From Lacihabitans sp. LS3-19 (GTDB taxonomy: Bacteria > Bacteroidota > Bacteroidia > Cytophagales > Spirosomataceae): 64,000 nucleotides of DNA. Location of the stretch: NCBI RefSeq assembly GCF_024343575.1, contig NZ_RJUA01000002.1:62001-126000 (forward strand), read 5' to 3'. Shown piece after piece: positions 18,171 to 27,992 of the stretch (within the stretch, counting starts at the first letter, position 1; each line of letters begins with the position of its first letter). Position numbers and translations under genes: made by a program. The notes under the pieces are model-generated. The model saw only the letters and a list, made by a program, of their open reading frames with translations, was not told the DNA's origin and ran no database searches.

Positions 18171-19598
18171 ATGGAAAATTTAGATGATATCTACAAATAT
18201 GTTGATAGTGAGGAAGATGAGTACAGAAATACTTTAGCCACTGTTGACAAAGAAGGGAAAAGGATTTGGTTATATCCAAAAATGCCAAAAGGGCCGTTCT
18301 TCAACAAACGTGTATTAGCAACTATAGCTTTTTTAATCATATTTCTTTCTGGACCATTTATCAAGATCAACGGTCTTCCCTTGTTGATGATGAATGTTTT
18401 TGAACGAAAATTCGTCATTTTTGGTCAATTGTTTTTACCACAAGACTTTATCATTTTTGGTTTAGGAATGATATCTTTCGTGGTTTTTATTATTTTGTTT
18501 ACCGTTACTTATGGCAGAATATGGTGTGGTTGGCTTTGTCCTCAGACTGTATTTATGGAAATGATATTCAGGCCAATAGAAGTTTGGTTAGAAGGAGAAG
18601 GTCGCACACAAAAGAAATTCGATGAATCGCCAATGAATTTCAATAAAGCATGGCGAAAAACAGTTAAACACATTATTTATATTACCTTTTCTATTGTAAT
18701 TGCCCATTTTACAATGGCCTATTTGGTAGGATTGGAGAAAGTAAAAGAAATAATAACAAGACCGCCATCTGAAAACCTTTCTGGTTTTATTGGTTTGGTC
18801 GTTTTTACTGGTTTGTTCTATTTTGTTTTTGCAAAACTCAGGGAGCAAGTTTGTATAGCTATTTGCCCTTATGGCCGTTTGCAGGGTGTTTTAGTTACCA
18901 AAGACACAATGACCATCATTTATGACGATGTAAGAGGCGAGCCAAGAGGAAGGATTTCTAAAAAGGCAGAGCCAACCGAAACTCCCAAAGGTGATTGTGT
19001 AGATTGCGGACTTTGTGTACAAGTTTGTCCTACTGGTATTGATATCAGAAATGGAATACAGCTCGAGTGTGTAAACTGTACGGCATGTATTGATGTTTGT
19101 GATGAAGTAATGGAAAAAGTGGGTAAACCGAAAGGTTTGATTCGATACGCATCAGTTGAGACAATCAAAAAAGGTATTCCATTTAAGTTTACTGTTAGGA
19201 CATTTGCTTATTCTATGGTTTTGGTTGCTTTAATTTCTGTAATTGGCGTACTTTTATTAAATAGAACTTCTGTTGAAACTACCTTGATGCGAGTGCCTGG
19301 GCAATTGTATCAAGAAAAAGGAGATAAAATCACCAATTTGTATAATGCACAGATGGTGAACAAGTCTAATGAAATAAAAACTTTGACACTAGGGATAAAT
19401 GAGCCAGATGCGGAAATTAAAATTGTTGGGCCAAATACAAATATTCAGATTAAACCGGGTTTAAAAACCGAAGTTGTGTTTTTTGTAGAGTTTCCAAAAG
19501 ATAAAATAACAAAAAGGAAAACACCGATAAAAGTGCAGATTTATGAAAATAAAGTGCAAATAGACGAGGTGAAGACAAATTTTCAAGGACCTAATTGA
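18171..19598 (+). CDS. ccoG: cbb3 oxidase assembly protein CcoG, polyferredoxin
   Basis: A 475-aa membrane protein of the CcoG/RdxA/FixG family, which acts in copper handling during cbb3 assembly. It has several transmembrane helices, the GRIWCGWLCPQTVFMEMIF motif, ICPYGRLQGV, and two [4Fe-4S] ferredoxin motifs: CVDCGLCVQVCPTGID and CVNCTACIDVC. A last helix precedes an Ig-like FixG_C domain of about 110 residues. It lies within the cco operon, 87 bp after ccoP. Family call is firm. Confidence 0.95.
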   Translation: MENLDDIYKYVDSEEDEYRNTLATVDKEGKRIWLYPKMPKGPFFNKRVLATIAFLIIFLSGPFIKINGLPLLMMNVFERKFVIFGQLFLPQDFIIFGLGMISFVVFIILFTVTYGRIWCGWLCPQTVFMEMIFRPIEVWLEGEGRTQKKFDESPMNFNKAWRKTVKHIIYITFSIVIAHFTMAYLVGLEKVKEIITRPPSENLSGFIGLVVFTGLFYFVFAKLREQVCIAICPYGRLQGVLVTKDTMTIIYDDVRGEPRGRISKKAEPTETPKGDCVDCGLCVQVCPTGIDIRNGIQLECVNCTACIDVCDEVMEKVGKPKGLIRYASVETIKKGIPFKFTVRTFAYSMVLVALISVIGVLLLNRTSVETTLMRVPGQLYQEKGDKITNLYNAQMVNKSNEIKTLTLGINEPDAEIKIVGPNTNIQIKPGLKTEVVFFVEFPKDKITKRKTPIKVQIYENKVQIDEVKTNFQGPN

Positions 19599-19622
19599 TT
19601 GTAAAATATAAATATTAAAATT

Positions 19623-20060
19623 ATGAACTGGGGACATAAAATTGGAATAGCATACGCTGCCTTTGTGGTATTTATGGTTACTTTAGTGGTGCTATGTATC
19701 AAGCAAAAAGACATTTTTTTGGTCAGCGATGATTACTACAATGACGAATTGGCTTATGAAACACGCATTCAAAAAATCAAAAATTCGAATGGACTTACTG
19801 ATAAAGTAGCAATAAATGTGTCAGAGAAATCTGATAGCGTTTCGCTTGATCTTACCAAAGCATCTATTGGGTCAACAGGAACTGTTGTTTTTTATCGTCC
19901 TTCTAGCCAAAAAATGGACTATAAAATACCCGTAAATCTTGACTATAACGGTCAACAAAAGATATATACTGGAAACTTAGCCAGCGGTTTGTGGACTGTG
20001 AAAGTCGAATGGAAAAATAGCGAGAAGGAGTTTTACAAAGAAGAGAAGATTCAATTGTAA
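19623..20060 (+). CDS. ccoH: FixH/CcoH family cbb3 assembly protein
   Basis: A 145-aa protein with one N-terminal transmembrane helix (about 8-28) and the FixH pattern FLVSDDYYNDELAYETRIQK, followed by a small periplasmic beta domain. CcoH is needed for stable assembly of the cbb3 complex in other bacteria. It starts 24 bp after ccoG and is followed after 4 bp by the SafE-like gene. Confidence 0.9.
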   Translation: MNWGHKIGIAYAAFVVFMVTLVVLCIKQKDIFLVSDDYYNDELAYETRIQKIKNSNGLTDKVAINVSEKSDSVSLDLTKASIGSTGTVVFYRPSSQKMDYKIPVNLDYNGQQKIYTGNLASGLWTVKVEWKNSEKEFYKEEKIQL

Positions 20061-20064
20061 TACT

Positions 20065-20772
20065 ATGTTCTGGACAGCATTTTTATTGGGTTTAGTGGGA
20101 AGTTTACATTGCATCGGCATGTGTGGGCCTCTCACTTTGCTATTGCCCAATAATGCAAATGGAACTTTAAAATATACTTTAGGAAGGATTAGTTATAATA
20201 TCGGCAGAATCGTAACCTATTCATTATTAGGAGCTACCGCTGGTTTTTTTGGTGAGAAAGCTAGTTTTTTTATCAGTCAAAAATCACTTTCGATTGGTTT
20301 TGGGGTATTGGTAATATCTTATGTTTTTTTTCCTTTAGTTTTTAAAGGGAAAACCTACTCGCCAAGTTTTCTTTATAAATTTTCGAATCTTCTTAAAAAT
20401 GCTTTTGCTAGATTATTTAAAACCAGGCGTTTCTTTGCTCAGTTTGCTTTTGGTGTAGTAAATGGATTATTGCCGTGCGGAATGGTTTATGCGGCTTTAG
20501 CGGGAGCGTTTTTAGCTACAAATTGGACTGATGCAGCACTAACTATGATGTTTTTTGGATTGGGAACAATTCCGCTTATGTTACCAATGAGTATGGGAGC
20601 ACATCATTTACGCCAATGGGTAGGAGCGAGGTTCAAAACAATCATATCTTTTAGTTATGTCTTGCTCGGCGTCTGGCTGATTTTTAGAGGTATAGATTAT
20701 AAAATAAATACACTTTACACAGCTCCTGGCCAAGAAGTTAGCACTGAATGTGTAACTGGAGTTCATAAATAA
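20065..20772 (+). CDS. sulfite exporter TauE/SafE-like (DsbD_2) membrane protein of the cbb3 cluster
   Basis: A 235-aa polytopic membrane protein with six or so helices. It has paired motifs typical of the UreH/DsbD_2-like group: GLVGSLHCIGMCGPLTLLL (C16 and C20) near the start and VVNGLLPCGMVYAALAGAF in the middle. Such proteins are regularly encoded at the end of cbb3 operons and are thought to help metal or thiol traffic during oxidase maturation. The sulfite-exporter label comes from general database naming and is doubtful here. It ends the operon, and a shared hairpin terminator follows at once. Confidence 0.8.
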   Translation: MFWTAFLLGLVGSLHCIGMCGPLTLLLPNNANGTLKYTLGRISYNIGRIVTYSLLGATAGFFGEKASFFISQKSLSIGFGVLVISYVFFPLVFKGKTYSPSFLYKFSNLLKNAFARLFKTRRFFAQFAFGVVNGLLPCGMVYAALAGAFLATNWTDAALTMMFFGLGTIPLMLPMSMGAHHLRQWVGARFKTIISFSYVLLGVWLIFRGIDYKINTLYTAPGQEVSTECVTGVHK

Positions 20773-20797
20773 AAAGAGGAGCTTTTGGCTCCTCTTT
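20773..20797. terminator. bidirectional terminator between convergent genes
   Basis: Ten-bp stem AAAGAGGAGC / GCTCCTCTTT with a TTTTG loop, directly after the stop codon of the cbb3 cluster. On the minus strand it is followed by a U-rich run, so it serves the leftward gene that ends at 20805 best and probably both directions. Confidence 0.8.
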
Positions 20798-20804
20798 AAG
20801 TTTA

Positions 20805-21260
20805 TTATATCGTTTCTGTAGTGCTTACTACTACTTCATTTGTGTCTATTGGTGTTGGAGTCGGTGGAGGTAAAACTTGCTGAGGAGCAGGTTCTAATTT
20901 TTTACCGAGAAATAAAACATCAACTATGAAATATTTGGTGTCACCATTCCATGGGAATTTTACGAATTTTTCGTGATAAACTAAAGTTATACGTTCACCC
21001 GTTGAAAGTGCCTGGTTTAACTTTGTGACTACAGAGTCATCTTTTGCAGAAAAATCCCAATATCTAGGTGTAAGTGTACCTGTTTCGCCAGAGTACCCTC
21101 CTTCGTTTAACACACCTTCGGTCGTTTTAAATACATAACCTCTTTCACTAAGTTTTGAAATTGTACCAGCTCTTTTTCCTGACGAAAAATAGCCAGTGCT
21201 TATATACCAGCCTATTAAGGCCAGAATTAATAGTACGATGATGAGAATTACTTTTTTCAC
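20805..21260 (-). CDS. membrane-anchored small protein of unknown function
   Basis: A 151-aa protein with one N-terminal helix (VILIIVLLILALIGWYIS). A conserved-looking soluble part follows: KRAGTISKLSERGYVFKTTE, then RYWDFSAKDDSVVTKLN, then FPWNGDTKYFIVDV. The tail is proline-rich. I know this layout from many Bacteroidota proteins of unknown function, some of which carry a misleading 6-phosphogluconate dehydrogenase name; there is no dehydrogenase fold here. Probably an inner-membrane protein facing the periplasm. Confidence 0.75.
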   Translation of the reverse strand: MKKVILIIVLLILALIGWYISTGYFSSGKRAGTISKLSERGYVFKTTEGVLNEGGYSGETGTLTPRYWDFSAKDDSVVTKLNQALSTGERITLVYHEKFVKFPWNGDTKYFIVDVLFLGKKLEPAPQQVLPPPTPTPIDTNEVVVSTTETI

Positions 21261-21325
21261 TTTTAAGATTTAATTTTTTACAAAACAAAGAAAAAAAAAG
21301 CGTATTTTCCAATATTTTGGTGCTT

Positions 21326-22285
21326 TTAATTCCATTCTGAGTGCTTTCCAATGTTGCAATAATTTACATTTAGGATTTCGTTTTTTTCATTCATCACAAA
21401 AGCTACTATTTTGCAGTTTTCGGGTTTAATCACTGAGGCCGGTAGGTTGTATTTAAATAGTTTCGGAAAAATGACTTTGTCTTTTTTAGCTTTTTCTGGA
21501 ATTTCGAATCCACCTATGATGGGCGAAATGGCCCCTCTTGCTACATTATAATGCTTTATGTCATTGATTTGTCCAGGTAAATAGTATGCTGCATAAGATT
21601 TAAATTGAGACATTCCACTTAAATAATTGAGCTGAGGGAAATTCTCAACTTGGTCTTCAACCAAGTATATTCCTATCCCAAATTTCCCTTCATTTTCAGC
21701 ATTTAAAAATTTTGTTTTGGTAAAAACTTGCACTTCATTTCCAACCAATTTGGCATCCACAGCTATTCCTATACTTGTTTTAGCTTTTGATAAAAGAGCA
21801 TCTGCGTTGGTTTTCCAGTCTGGCTCACCAATTATTGTAGTAGTTCCTACAACTGATTTTTTGCGATTTATCATGCCTGACGGCCAAGCTGGGTAACCGT
21901 ATACGTTTTTTAAAGGAATGAAAATTTCATCTAAAACGGTTAGTTTGTCATTGTAATGAATCTCTACACCCACAATATTTGGGTTTTGACTAAGCTTTTC
22001 TATTGTCTCTTTTGAGAGTGGACACCAACCACACCATGTGCCTGAATGTTCTTCAATTAAAACTTTTTGGGTGAAAGATTCAGGTACAACATTCGAAAGT
22101 GTACTTTGGAAGTCATACTGACAGCTGCAATCTTCTGTTTGAGCTGATTCTTTGAAGTTTAGAGCAAATTTGTCAGTACAACCTATATTTGGATCATTGT
22201 TGGTTACAAGCTCCTCTGGTTTTGCTGTTTCTTTTTTACAGGCAAAAAAGGTTATTATTAGGAATATAAGACTTAAATGCTTCAT
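21326..22285 (-). CDS. Omp28-related lipoprotein with thioredoxin-like domain
   Basis: About 319 aa from the ATG giving KHLSLIFLIITFFACKKE, a lipoprotein signal with the cysteine at residue 16. The middle shows VLIEEHSGTWCGWCPLSKE, a thioredoxin-like CxxC, then VEIHYNDKL and YPAWPSGMINRK, which is the pattern of Omp28-related outer-membrane proteins. The CxxC may act in thiol exchange on the periplasmic or cell-surface side, although this is not shown for the family. The start six codons upstream would spoil the signal peptide. Confidence 0.8.
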   Translation of the reverse strand: MKHLSLIFLIITFFACKKETAKPEELVTNNDPNIGCTDKFALNFKESAQTEDCSCQYDFQSTLSNVVPESFTQKVLIEEHSGTWCGWCPLSKETIEKLSQNPNIVGVEIHYNDKLTVLDEIFIPLKNVYGYPAWPSGMINRKKSVVGTTTIIGEPDWKTNADALLSKAKTSIGIAVDAKLVGNEVQVFTKTKFLNAENEGKFGIGIYLVEDQVENFPQLNYLSGMSQFKSYAAYYLPGQINDIKHYNVARGAISPIIGGFEIPEKAKKDKVIFPKLFKYNLPASVIKPENCKIVAFVMNEKNEILNVNYCNIGKHSEWN

Positions 22286-22468
22286 AAATAATGAATTGTT
22301 CAAATATCATGCCTTTGTATTCGATTTTTTACATACTTATCTAAGGGAGTCGTAATAGTGTATTTTCTTAAAATTTTGCTTTTTTGTACTTTGAATTCAC
22401 AAAAGTGATATTTCTCACAAAAAAGCTATTAATATTGAGTCAATTTTGTAAAAAAAAACAATAAAAAT

Positions 22469-22771
22469 ATGGGATTCTTTAGTAGTTTATTTGGTGGTGG
22501 AAATAAAGTAAATGTTGCTGAAATTATTGAAAAAGGTGCTGTGATAGTAGATGTGAGAACTCCAGGTGAGTTTGCTGGTGGACACGTAAAAGGTGCTGTG
22601 AATATTCCTTTAGATAAAATTCAAAGCAATATCAATAAAATCAAAAACTATAAAAAACCAGTTGTGGTTTGCTGTGCTTCAGGCATGAGAAGCTCAAATG
22701 CTAAAAGAGTATTGGTAAAAAATGGCATAGAAGAAGTTTATGATGCAGGAAGTTGGATGTCAATTGCATAA
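22469..22771 (+). CDS. rhodanese-like domain protein
   Basis: A single 100-aa rhodanese domain with the active-site loop CCASGMRSSNAKR (catalytic cysteine the second of the pair) and the opening VIVDVRTPGEFAGGHVKGAV. These proteins carry sulfane sulfur or transfer it to acceptors such as cyanide or thiols. There is no signal peptide, so it is likely cytosolic. It is monocistronic with its own strong terminator. Confidence 0.92.
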   Translation: MGFFSSLFGGGNKVNVAEIIEKGAVIVDVRTPGEFAGGHVKGAVNIPLDKIQSNINKIKNYKKPVVVCCASGMRSSNAKRVLVKNGIEEVYDAGSWMSIA

Positions 22772-22784
22772 GTTCTGAAATCAA

Positions 22785-22826
22785 AATGAGTCGTTGGAGT
22801 TTTAAATTCAACGACTCATTTTTTTT
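22785..22826 (+). terminator. rho-independent terminator of the rhodanese gene
   Basis: Twelve-bp stem AATGAGTCGTTG (22785-22796) and CAACGACTCATT (22809-22820) with a 12-nt loop, followed by a run of T. It lies 14 bp after the rhodanese stop codon. Confidence 0.9.
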
Positions 22827-22940
22827 GTATTTTAGTATTGCTGAAGTGCAATTGAATTGTAAAAATATATCAAGAATTTTGCGAAACAAAAAATGTTTGC
22901 GAATATTCGCTTATGTTAATTTTTTGGAGATATCAAATCG

Positions 22941-23564
22941 CTAAAAGCCATATTTTTTCCAAACTTCGGGCATTTCAATCTCGAAATTCAATTCCTCTTT
23001 TGTAATAGGATGTAAAAATCGCAAACCACAACATTGCAAAAATATACTTCCATCTGGGCTAGATCTCTTGTAGCCATATTTTAAATCTCCTAATATTGGT
23101 GATTCAATAGACGAAAGTTGAGCTCTTATCTGATGAAATCGCCCAGTTTCTAATTTTATTTCTAGAAGATGATATTTTTCGGAAGATTTTAATACTTTAT
23201 AATGCAGAACGGCTTCTTTGCTCATCTCTGTTTTTTTTTCTGAGATAAATGCTTTTGTCCCTTTTTTTAAAATGAAATTTTTAAGGGTACCTATTTCATT
23301 TTTAGGTTTTTGAGCAACAATTGCTCTGTAAGTTTTAGTTATTTTTCGGCTAGAGATTACTGTGCTCAGTATTTCGGCCGCTTTTGGGTTTTTAGCAATA
23401 ATCACCAAACCGCTGACTCTTTGGTCTAACCTGTTGATTATAAAAAGCTCATTTACGGTACTTAATTTCCCAATGAGTGTATTCTCAAAATCATTGTCGG
23501 ATTGAGAGGCTATTCCGCTAGGTTTATTGACAATTAATAGGTCTGAGTCTTCTAAGATTATCAA
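22941..23564 (-). CDS. RluA-family RNA pseudouridine synthase
   Basis: A 207-aa catalytic domain converting uridine to pseudouridine in rRNA or tRNA. The motif INRLDQRVSGLVIIAKN contains the catalytic aspartate; canonical RluA enzymes read HRLDxxTSG, so the first histidine is replaced by asparagine. The later KLETGRFHQIRAQL and LGDLKYGYKR blocks are also present. No S4 domain is seen. The only usable start is TTG (giving MIILEDSDLLIVNKPSG); an in-frame stop lies a few codons upstream and no ATG fits. Target base unknown. Confidence 0.88.
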   Translation of the reverse strand: MIILEDSDLLIVNKPSGIASQSDNDFENTLIGKLSTVNELFIINRLDQRVSGLVIIAKNPKAAEILSTVISSRKITKTYRAIVAQKPKNEIGTLKNFILKKGTKAFISEKKTEMSKEAVLHYKVLKSSEKYHLLEIKLETGRFHQIRAQLSSIESPILGDLKYGYKRSSPDGSIFLQCCGLRFLHPITKEELNFEIEMPEVWKKYGF

Positions 23565-23650
23565 TTCGAGTTTAATTTTATTATATCATTTAAAAGTAAA
23601 TCTCTGAAATTTTACTTAATAATTAGAAATAAAGCCTCACAAATAAATAT

Positions 23651-26600
23651 TTATTCTTCACATACTCTTTGTTCTATTAAAATTACATCACCATTATTTA
23701 TTACGGTTCCAGGTAATAACAATGCAGAGTTTACAAATTTCAATTCTGAAATTCCTCCAATTTCTGAATTAGTATAATAGTTACTGTAATTTTCCATTAT
23801 CGGAAAATAATTAGATGTATCGGAGAAAATTGTTTTTATAGTTTTTACTTCTATATCGTCTATAGCAAGTTGGTCTCTTGAGCCTGTAGTTCCAATTCCT
23901 GTATAATAATATTTCCAAATTAATTGTATATAAGGTTTGTTTAGAATTTCAGTTGGTAATAATATATCCTTAAAAGTAGACGAATCTCCAGAAAAGTTTG
24001 AACTTAAATATTCTATAACTGGATTAAAATCTTTGAATTGTAATAAATCACCTTCTCTGTATTGCAACCTTAAAGCATATTTTCGGGAGCCGACAGTTAT
24101 TGTCCGAGCTTTCCAGGTTAGTTTTACTGTGTCAAGACCAATGGTATTTAAAGCCAAAATTGCTCCTCCCAATTTTCCATTGGGATAGCCAGCGTTTTCT
24201 GTGCTGCTATTAGTATTTATAAATGATACTCCAAGTTCATTTAAACCTGATATTCTAGATTTTGACCCATGATTGTATAGACCATTTGTAAAACCTTCGA
24301 TTTTTGATTCTAAAGTTGGATCTTGTTGGTTAAAATAACAAAAAGCCATACTATTTGGAAAGCTTCCTAAGGTGGAAGTTGATAGCCATTCGCTAAATTT
24401 GTATGGACATTGAGCCAATGTGTAACTAACAGGAAATGGATTTTCCGAAATTATCATTTGTTCGAAAATAGCTGTATAACTTATATTTGAATTTAAATTT
24501 ATAGTTAATAGAGAATCAGATATATTCTGACCATTTAATATCCAATAGAGGAATTTGTAGCCAATTTTAGGTTTTGCAATTATCGTTACGGGCGTTTCGC
24601 TGAAATAGGTACCTGTCCAATTAGGCCAGTTTTCATTTATCCCTGGTGTTGTTGAATTTATATCAATAGTATTTACTTTTACAAATCCTTGCGTGCTATC
24701 TTGAACGATAATATTTAATTCATACGTATTGCTTAAATTAAAGTGATCCTTTAATTGGTTTATTTGTATGTCGTTTCTGTTTAAGAAGAAGGCACTTAAA
24801 TTATTTACCCTATTTAACCATACCGAAGGTGTTAGGCCTTCCCATCTATCATAATCTTTTTGTAATTCTGGTAAATATTCATTTTTAAAAGTATTTAAAA
24901 TAACCGAAGTTCTAGAGTATTTAAAATGAGTATTTAAAAGGTCTGAAAACCTATTGATAAATGAATTTTTATAATCATTATTCTCAAGTGCTTTCCTTAA
25001 AATTAAAGACTCTAACGCAGAAGAATTGTACATGTTTCTAAATAAAGCATTATCATTTTGACTATATAAAGTGGCGTCAAAATCAATTAATATCCATCTC
25101 CATCTTCCATCTAAATCACTTTTAGTGCTTAGTCGATTAACATTTTTTTGATATCTCCACAAAAAGGTATTATTAACTGGCCAATCAGTATTATTAGAAT
25201 AGATTTCCGAAATCATCATTTCTGTGAAATTTTCCATGTCTACAAGTGCGGTCAAAGAATCATAATTAGATTGGTTTGAGAAATTGTAATTGTTTAGAAA
25301 AGTAATAAGTTGATTTTTAGCATTTTCTGATCCAGATTCGAAATAACCATCCTTGTATACATCGAAGTTTTCTTTTGGTAGGTCATATTTGTTTTCCAAA
25401 TAGTTGTCATTTATATGATCCATCACATTATAAATTCCCCAATATTCACCATTCACGAAAGAGATAGCTGGATAAGTTTTCTGAATTTGGATGTTTAAGT
25501 TTGAAAAAACTCTCATAGACAAGTCATGACAAGGTACATCTAAAGTACTTGGGTTTTTTATTAGTATCGTTTTCGATTCTTTGTTAGGATCATTTGGGAA
25601 TAGTTTTTTATTACTATTAAAATATACTCTGAAACCTTTTTTCGAAAAAGCTCTTGAGCTATTTCCATGGATCCGAATGTCTATTTTTTCATTATATATT
25701 ATGTTGTTATTTTTGAAAAATTCGAAATTACCCGACCTTTCCCATGCATTACCTGATGACATATAATTACCTACATTAAAATTCCAACCAAACTGTAAAT
25801 AATAATTGTCGAATTGAGCTCCTGGAGTCATTATTCCATTATTGTACCCAAAAAGGTTGTTTTCTTGTGTATTTAGAGAAATTACAGGAAGAGTAAATAC
25901 ATTGTTGTTGGGAGCATTTTCATCTTTGATAAAATAAGTTTTGGTTTGGATATCGCTCGAAAGAAATCCAGGTTTTACGGTAATGGATCTAATTACTGTT
26001 GCTTTAGGTATGTTTTGCTCAGGCTGAAAAGGATATCTTGAGTTACGAGTAGAAAAGTTTGAGAAGTAATTTGGAGTGTTGATTTTGCTATTTACAGCTA
26101 AAGCAGATGTGTATAGAAATGATTTATAACTTTTGGTTTCAAATTCATACAAAGGCTCTCCAAAGTCTTGAGGGTAACGGTTTTTTACAGAATAAGTTAC
26201 TGGAGTAATATTATTGGGATTTGGATCTGAACAATCTAGAGTGTAATAAATGGTGGAATGAGGAACAGAATAAGGAATATTGACTGAGAAAGGCGTTTGA
26301 TAGAAACCAGACTCCATATCAAAATTGGCATTTTGAATAAACCCTGAATATGCATTAGAATTTTGGTTTTCGAAATTAGGACTAGCCGGTGAAAAATATA
26401 CTAATGAATCAATGTTTTCTTTTAGCCTACCGAAAGAAAGGTCAGTCTTAATGGAAGGAAAACTTAGACTATCTAAAACCGTTATACCGTCTGGGTTAAT
26501 TAAACCAACAAATTCTCCATTTTTTGACAAAGACCACGAGACATGATCAGGACCATTTAAAGTTTCGCCACTTGCCCAAATTATTTTATAGCCCAAAGGA

Positions 26601-27376
26601 GGAATTGTTAAAGCAGATGGGTTATTTGGGAACTGGTATTTTGTCAGATTTGATTTGCTATCAGTGATATAATAATTTGAAAGGTCAAAAGGAGCGTTAG
26701 TATTATTGAAAATTTCAAACCAATCAGAAAAAGAGCCAGAATTGTCAGAGATTGTACCAGAATTGTCAGCCATTATCTCATTTATATAAATACCTGAAAC
26801 GGGTGGTGGGGCTTGTGCAGTAACTGTTAAGTCAAAGGAAATGTCTGAGCTAGAGATTGAATTTTGATGTATTTCGACAGCAAAAACATTTGTGCCGGCT
26901 TCAACTAGATTTGCCGGAATAGAAAATGAATACCAATTATTTTCGTCAATAAAACCAACAGCCAAAGTTGATGACAAAATTTCGCCTGATGGAAGACCAT
27001 TCCTGTATACTTCTACACCATTTAAATACACCACAGCTCCATCATCCATTTTTATTTGACAATTGAGTTGTCTTGAAGAACTTAAATAAAATGAATTTTT
27101 AAAATATGTAGTGATATATTTATTATTTGGATTTCCTCCATATCCTAAAGTTGTCGATTCGTCACCATCACCATAACCTAATTCGCTTGGGCCTTCTTGC
27201 CAGATGCTTGTATTATAGGTGTTTTCTTTCCAGTTTGAATTGTCTAAACTACCTAAATCATAGAACTTCCATATACTTCCACTTTCAAGAATTTTGTTTT
27301 GTGCGGCAAGGGTTAATTGATTAAAAAAACAAAAAAAAATTATAAAGGATAATCTGATTTTTAAAGTAATTTTCAT
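23651..27376 (-). CDS. large secreted CotH-kinase family protein
   Basis: A 1241-aa exported protein starting at the ATG giving KITLKIRLSFIIFFCFFNQL (signal peptide). Domains in order: a galactose-binding-like beta region (about 50-190), a lamin-tail domain (GIYINEIMADNSG, FSDWFEIFNNTNAPFDLSNY), a chitobiase-like region (FSVNIPYSVPHSTIYYTLDC), a CotH-type kinase-like domain (RIHGNSSRAFSKKGFRVYF to RWRWILIDFDATL), a short bacterial beta repeat (PKIGYKFLYWILNG), and a C-terminal beta domain. CotH relatives can phosphorylate surface proteins. No classical type IX sorting tail is visible at the end. Probably acts outside the cell. Confidence 0.85.
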   Translation of the reverse strand: MKITLKIRLSFIIFFCFFNQLTLAAQNKILESGSIWKFYDLGSLDNSNWKENTYNTSIWQEGPSELGYGDGDESTTLGYGGNPNNKYITTYFKNSFYLSSSRQLNCQIKMDDGAVVYLNGVEVYRNGLPSGEILSSTLAVGFIDENNWYSFSIPANLVEAGTNVFAVEIHQNSISSSDISFDLTVTAQAPPPVSGIYINEIMADNSGTISDNSGSFSDWFEIFNNTNAPFDLSNYYITDSKSNLTKYQFPNNPSALTIPPLGYKIIWASGETLNGPDHVSWSLSKNGEFVGLINPDGITVLDSLSFPSIKTDLSFGRLKENIDSLVYFSPASPNFENQNSNAYSGFIQNANFDMESGFYQTPFSVNIPYSVPHSTIYYTLDCSDPNPNNITPVTYSVKNRYPQDFGEPLYEFETKSYKSFLYTSALAVNSKINTPNYFSNFSTRNSRYPFQPEQNIPKATVIRSITVKPGFLSSDIQTKTYFIKDENAPNNNVFTLPVISLNTQENNLFGYNNGIMTPGAQFDNYYLQFGWNFNVGNYMSSGNAWERSGNFEFFKNNNIIYNEKIDIRIHGNSSRAFSKKGFRVYFNSNKKLFPNDPNKESKTILIKNPSTLDVPCHDLSMRVFSNLNIQIQKTYPAISFVNGEYWGIYNVMDHINDNYLENKYDLPKENFDVYKDGYFESGSENAKNQLITFLNNYNFSNQSNYDSLTALVDMENFTEMMISEIYSNNTDWPVNNTFLWRYQKNVNRLSTKSDLDGRWRWILIDFDATLYSQNDNALFRNMYNSSALESLILRKALENNDYKNSFINRFSDLLNTHFKYSRTSVILNTFKNEYLPELQKDYDRWEGLTPSVWLNRVNNLSAFFLNRNDIQINQLKDHFNLSNTYELNIIVQDSTQGFVKVNTIDINSTTPGINENWPNWTGTYFSETPVTIIAKPKIGYKFLYWILNGQNISDSLLTINLNSNISYTAIFEQMIISENPFPVSYTLAQCPYKFSEWLSTSTLGSFPNSMAFCYFNQQDPTLESKIEGFTNGLYNHGSKSRISGLNELGVSFINTNSSTENAGYPNGKLGGAILALNTIGLDTVKLTWKARTITVGSRKYALRLQYREGDLLQFKDFNPVIEYLSSNFSGDSSTFKDILLPTEILNKPYIQLIWKYYYTGIGTTGSRDQLAIDDIEVKTIKTIFSDTSNYFPIMENYSNYYTNSEIGGISELKFVNSALLLPGTVINNGDVILIEQRVCEE

Positions 27377-27549
27377 TAAATAGATTTTTTGTACTTTCAA
27401 AGTTATAAAAAGTAGAAATAAAGCTTCTTATTTTTTTGCCATATTTATTATTCGGTATTTTCTTTCGTTAGTCTAAAAACTTTAAATTTTTATTGTTTTG
27501 CTCATTTTTTCAGCAATCAATGCTATCTATTTTAGCTTAGATTTGACGT

Positions 27550-27882
27550 ATGAAATTAAAAGACCTAAATACGATTTGGCATGTTGGGAGTAATTATGCC
27601 ATCCTTAGCTTACCTGTAGTATGTTATTCCGTACAACCACATTGGCGAAATGGTCTTGAACTGGATACGACTAGACATAGATTTCAAGTTAGTTTTAACA
27701 CATCAGTAGTCTTTAATGAATCTATAGAAGAAGAGTTTTTTACGATTGAAGATGGTCAAAAGGCTTGTGAAAAACATTTAAATAAGCTTTTGGAGCATAT
27801 TTTGTCTAGATTAGAAAAAGTAGTAGATTTTAATTCTTATGGAAATTTACCTTTGAATAATAATTTCTTAGGCATGGGCTGA
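27550..27882 (+). CDS. protein of unknown function, 110 aa
   Basis: A 110-aa soluble protein starting MKLKDLNTIWHVG with no signal peptide. It contains a beta-type middle (RHRFQVSFNTSVVFNESIEE) and one helix (KACEKHLNKLLEHILSRLEK). I do not recognise it. It has its own terminator 25 bp after the stop and lies between two leftward secreted proteins, so it is an independent unit. Good terminator placement supports it being real. Confidence 0.6.
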   Translation: MKLKDLNTIWHVGSNYAILSLPVVCYSVQPHWRNGLELDTTRHRFQVSFNTSVVFNESIEEEFFTIEDGQKACEKHLNKLLEHILSRLEKVVDFNSYGNLPLNNNFLGMG

Positions 27883-27906
27883 TGAAGTATTCTTTTTAAA
27901 AACAAT

Positions 27907-27943
27907 AAGAGTTCACAATTTGCATTGAGAACTCTTTCTTTTA
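27907..27943 (+). terminator. rho-independent terminator of the 110-aa protein gene
   Basis: Stem AAGAGTTC (27907-27914) with GAACTCTT (27929-27936), extended by an inner CAA/TTG pairing, followed by TCTTTTAT. It lies 25 bp after the stop codon. Confidence 0.75.
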
Positions 27944-27992
27944 TATATTTTTGAAACCTAAAGACTTAAAATCAAATTATATTTTCTTCTTA

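Noticed and set aside
20065-20772. true sulfite exporter
   Set aside because: Position at the end of the cbb3 operon and the paired cysteine motifs fit an oxidase maturation protein better than sulfite export.
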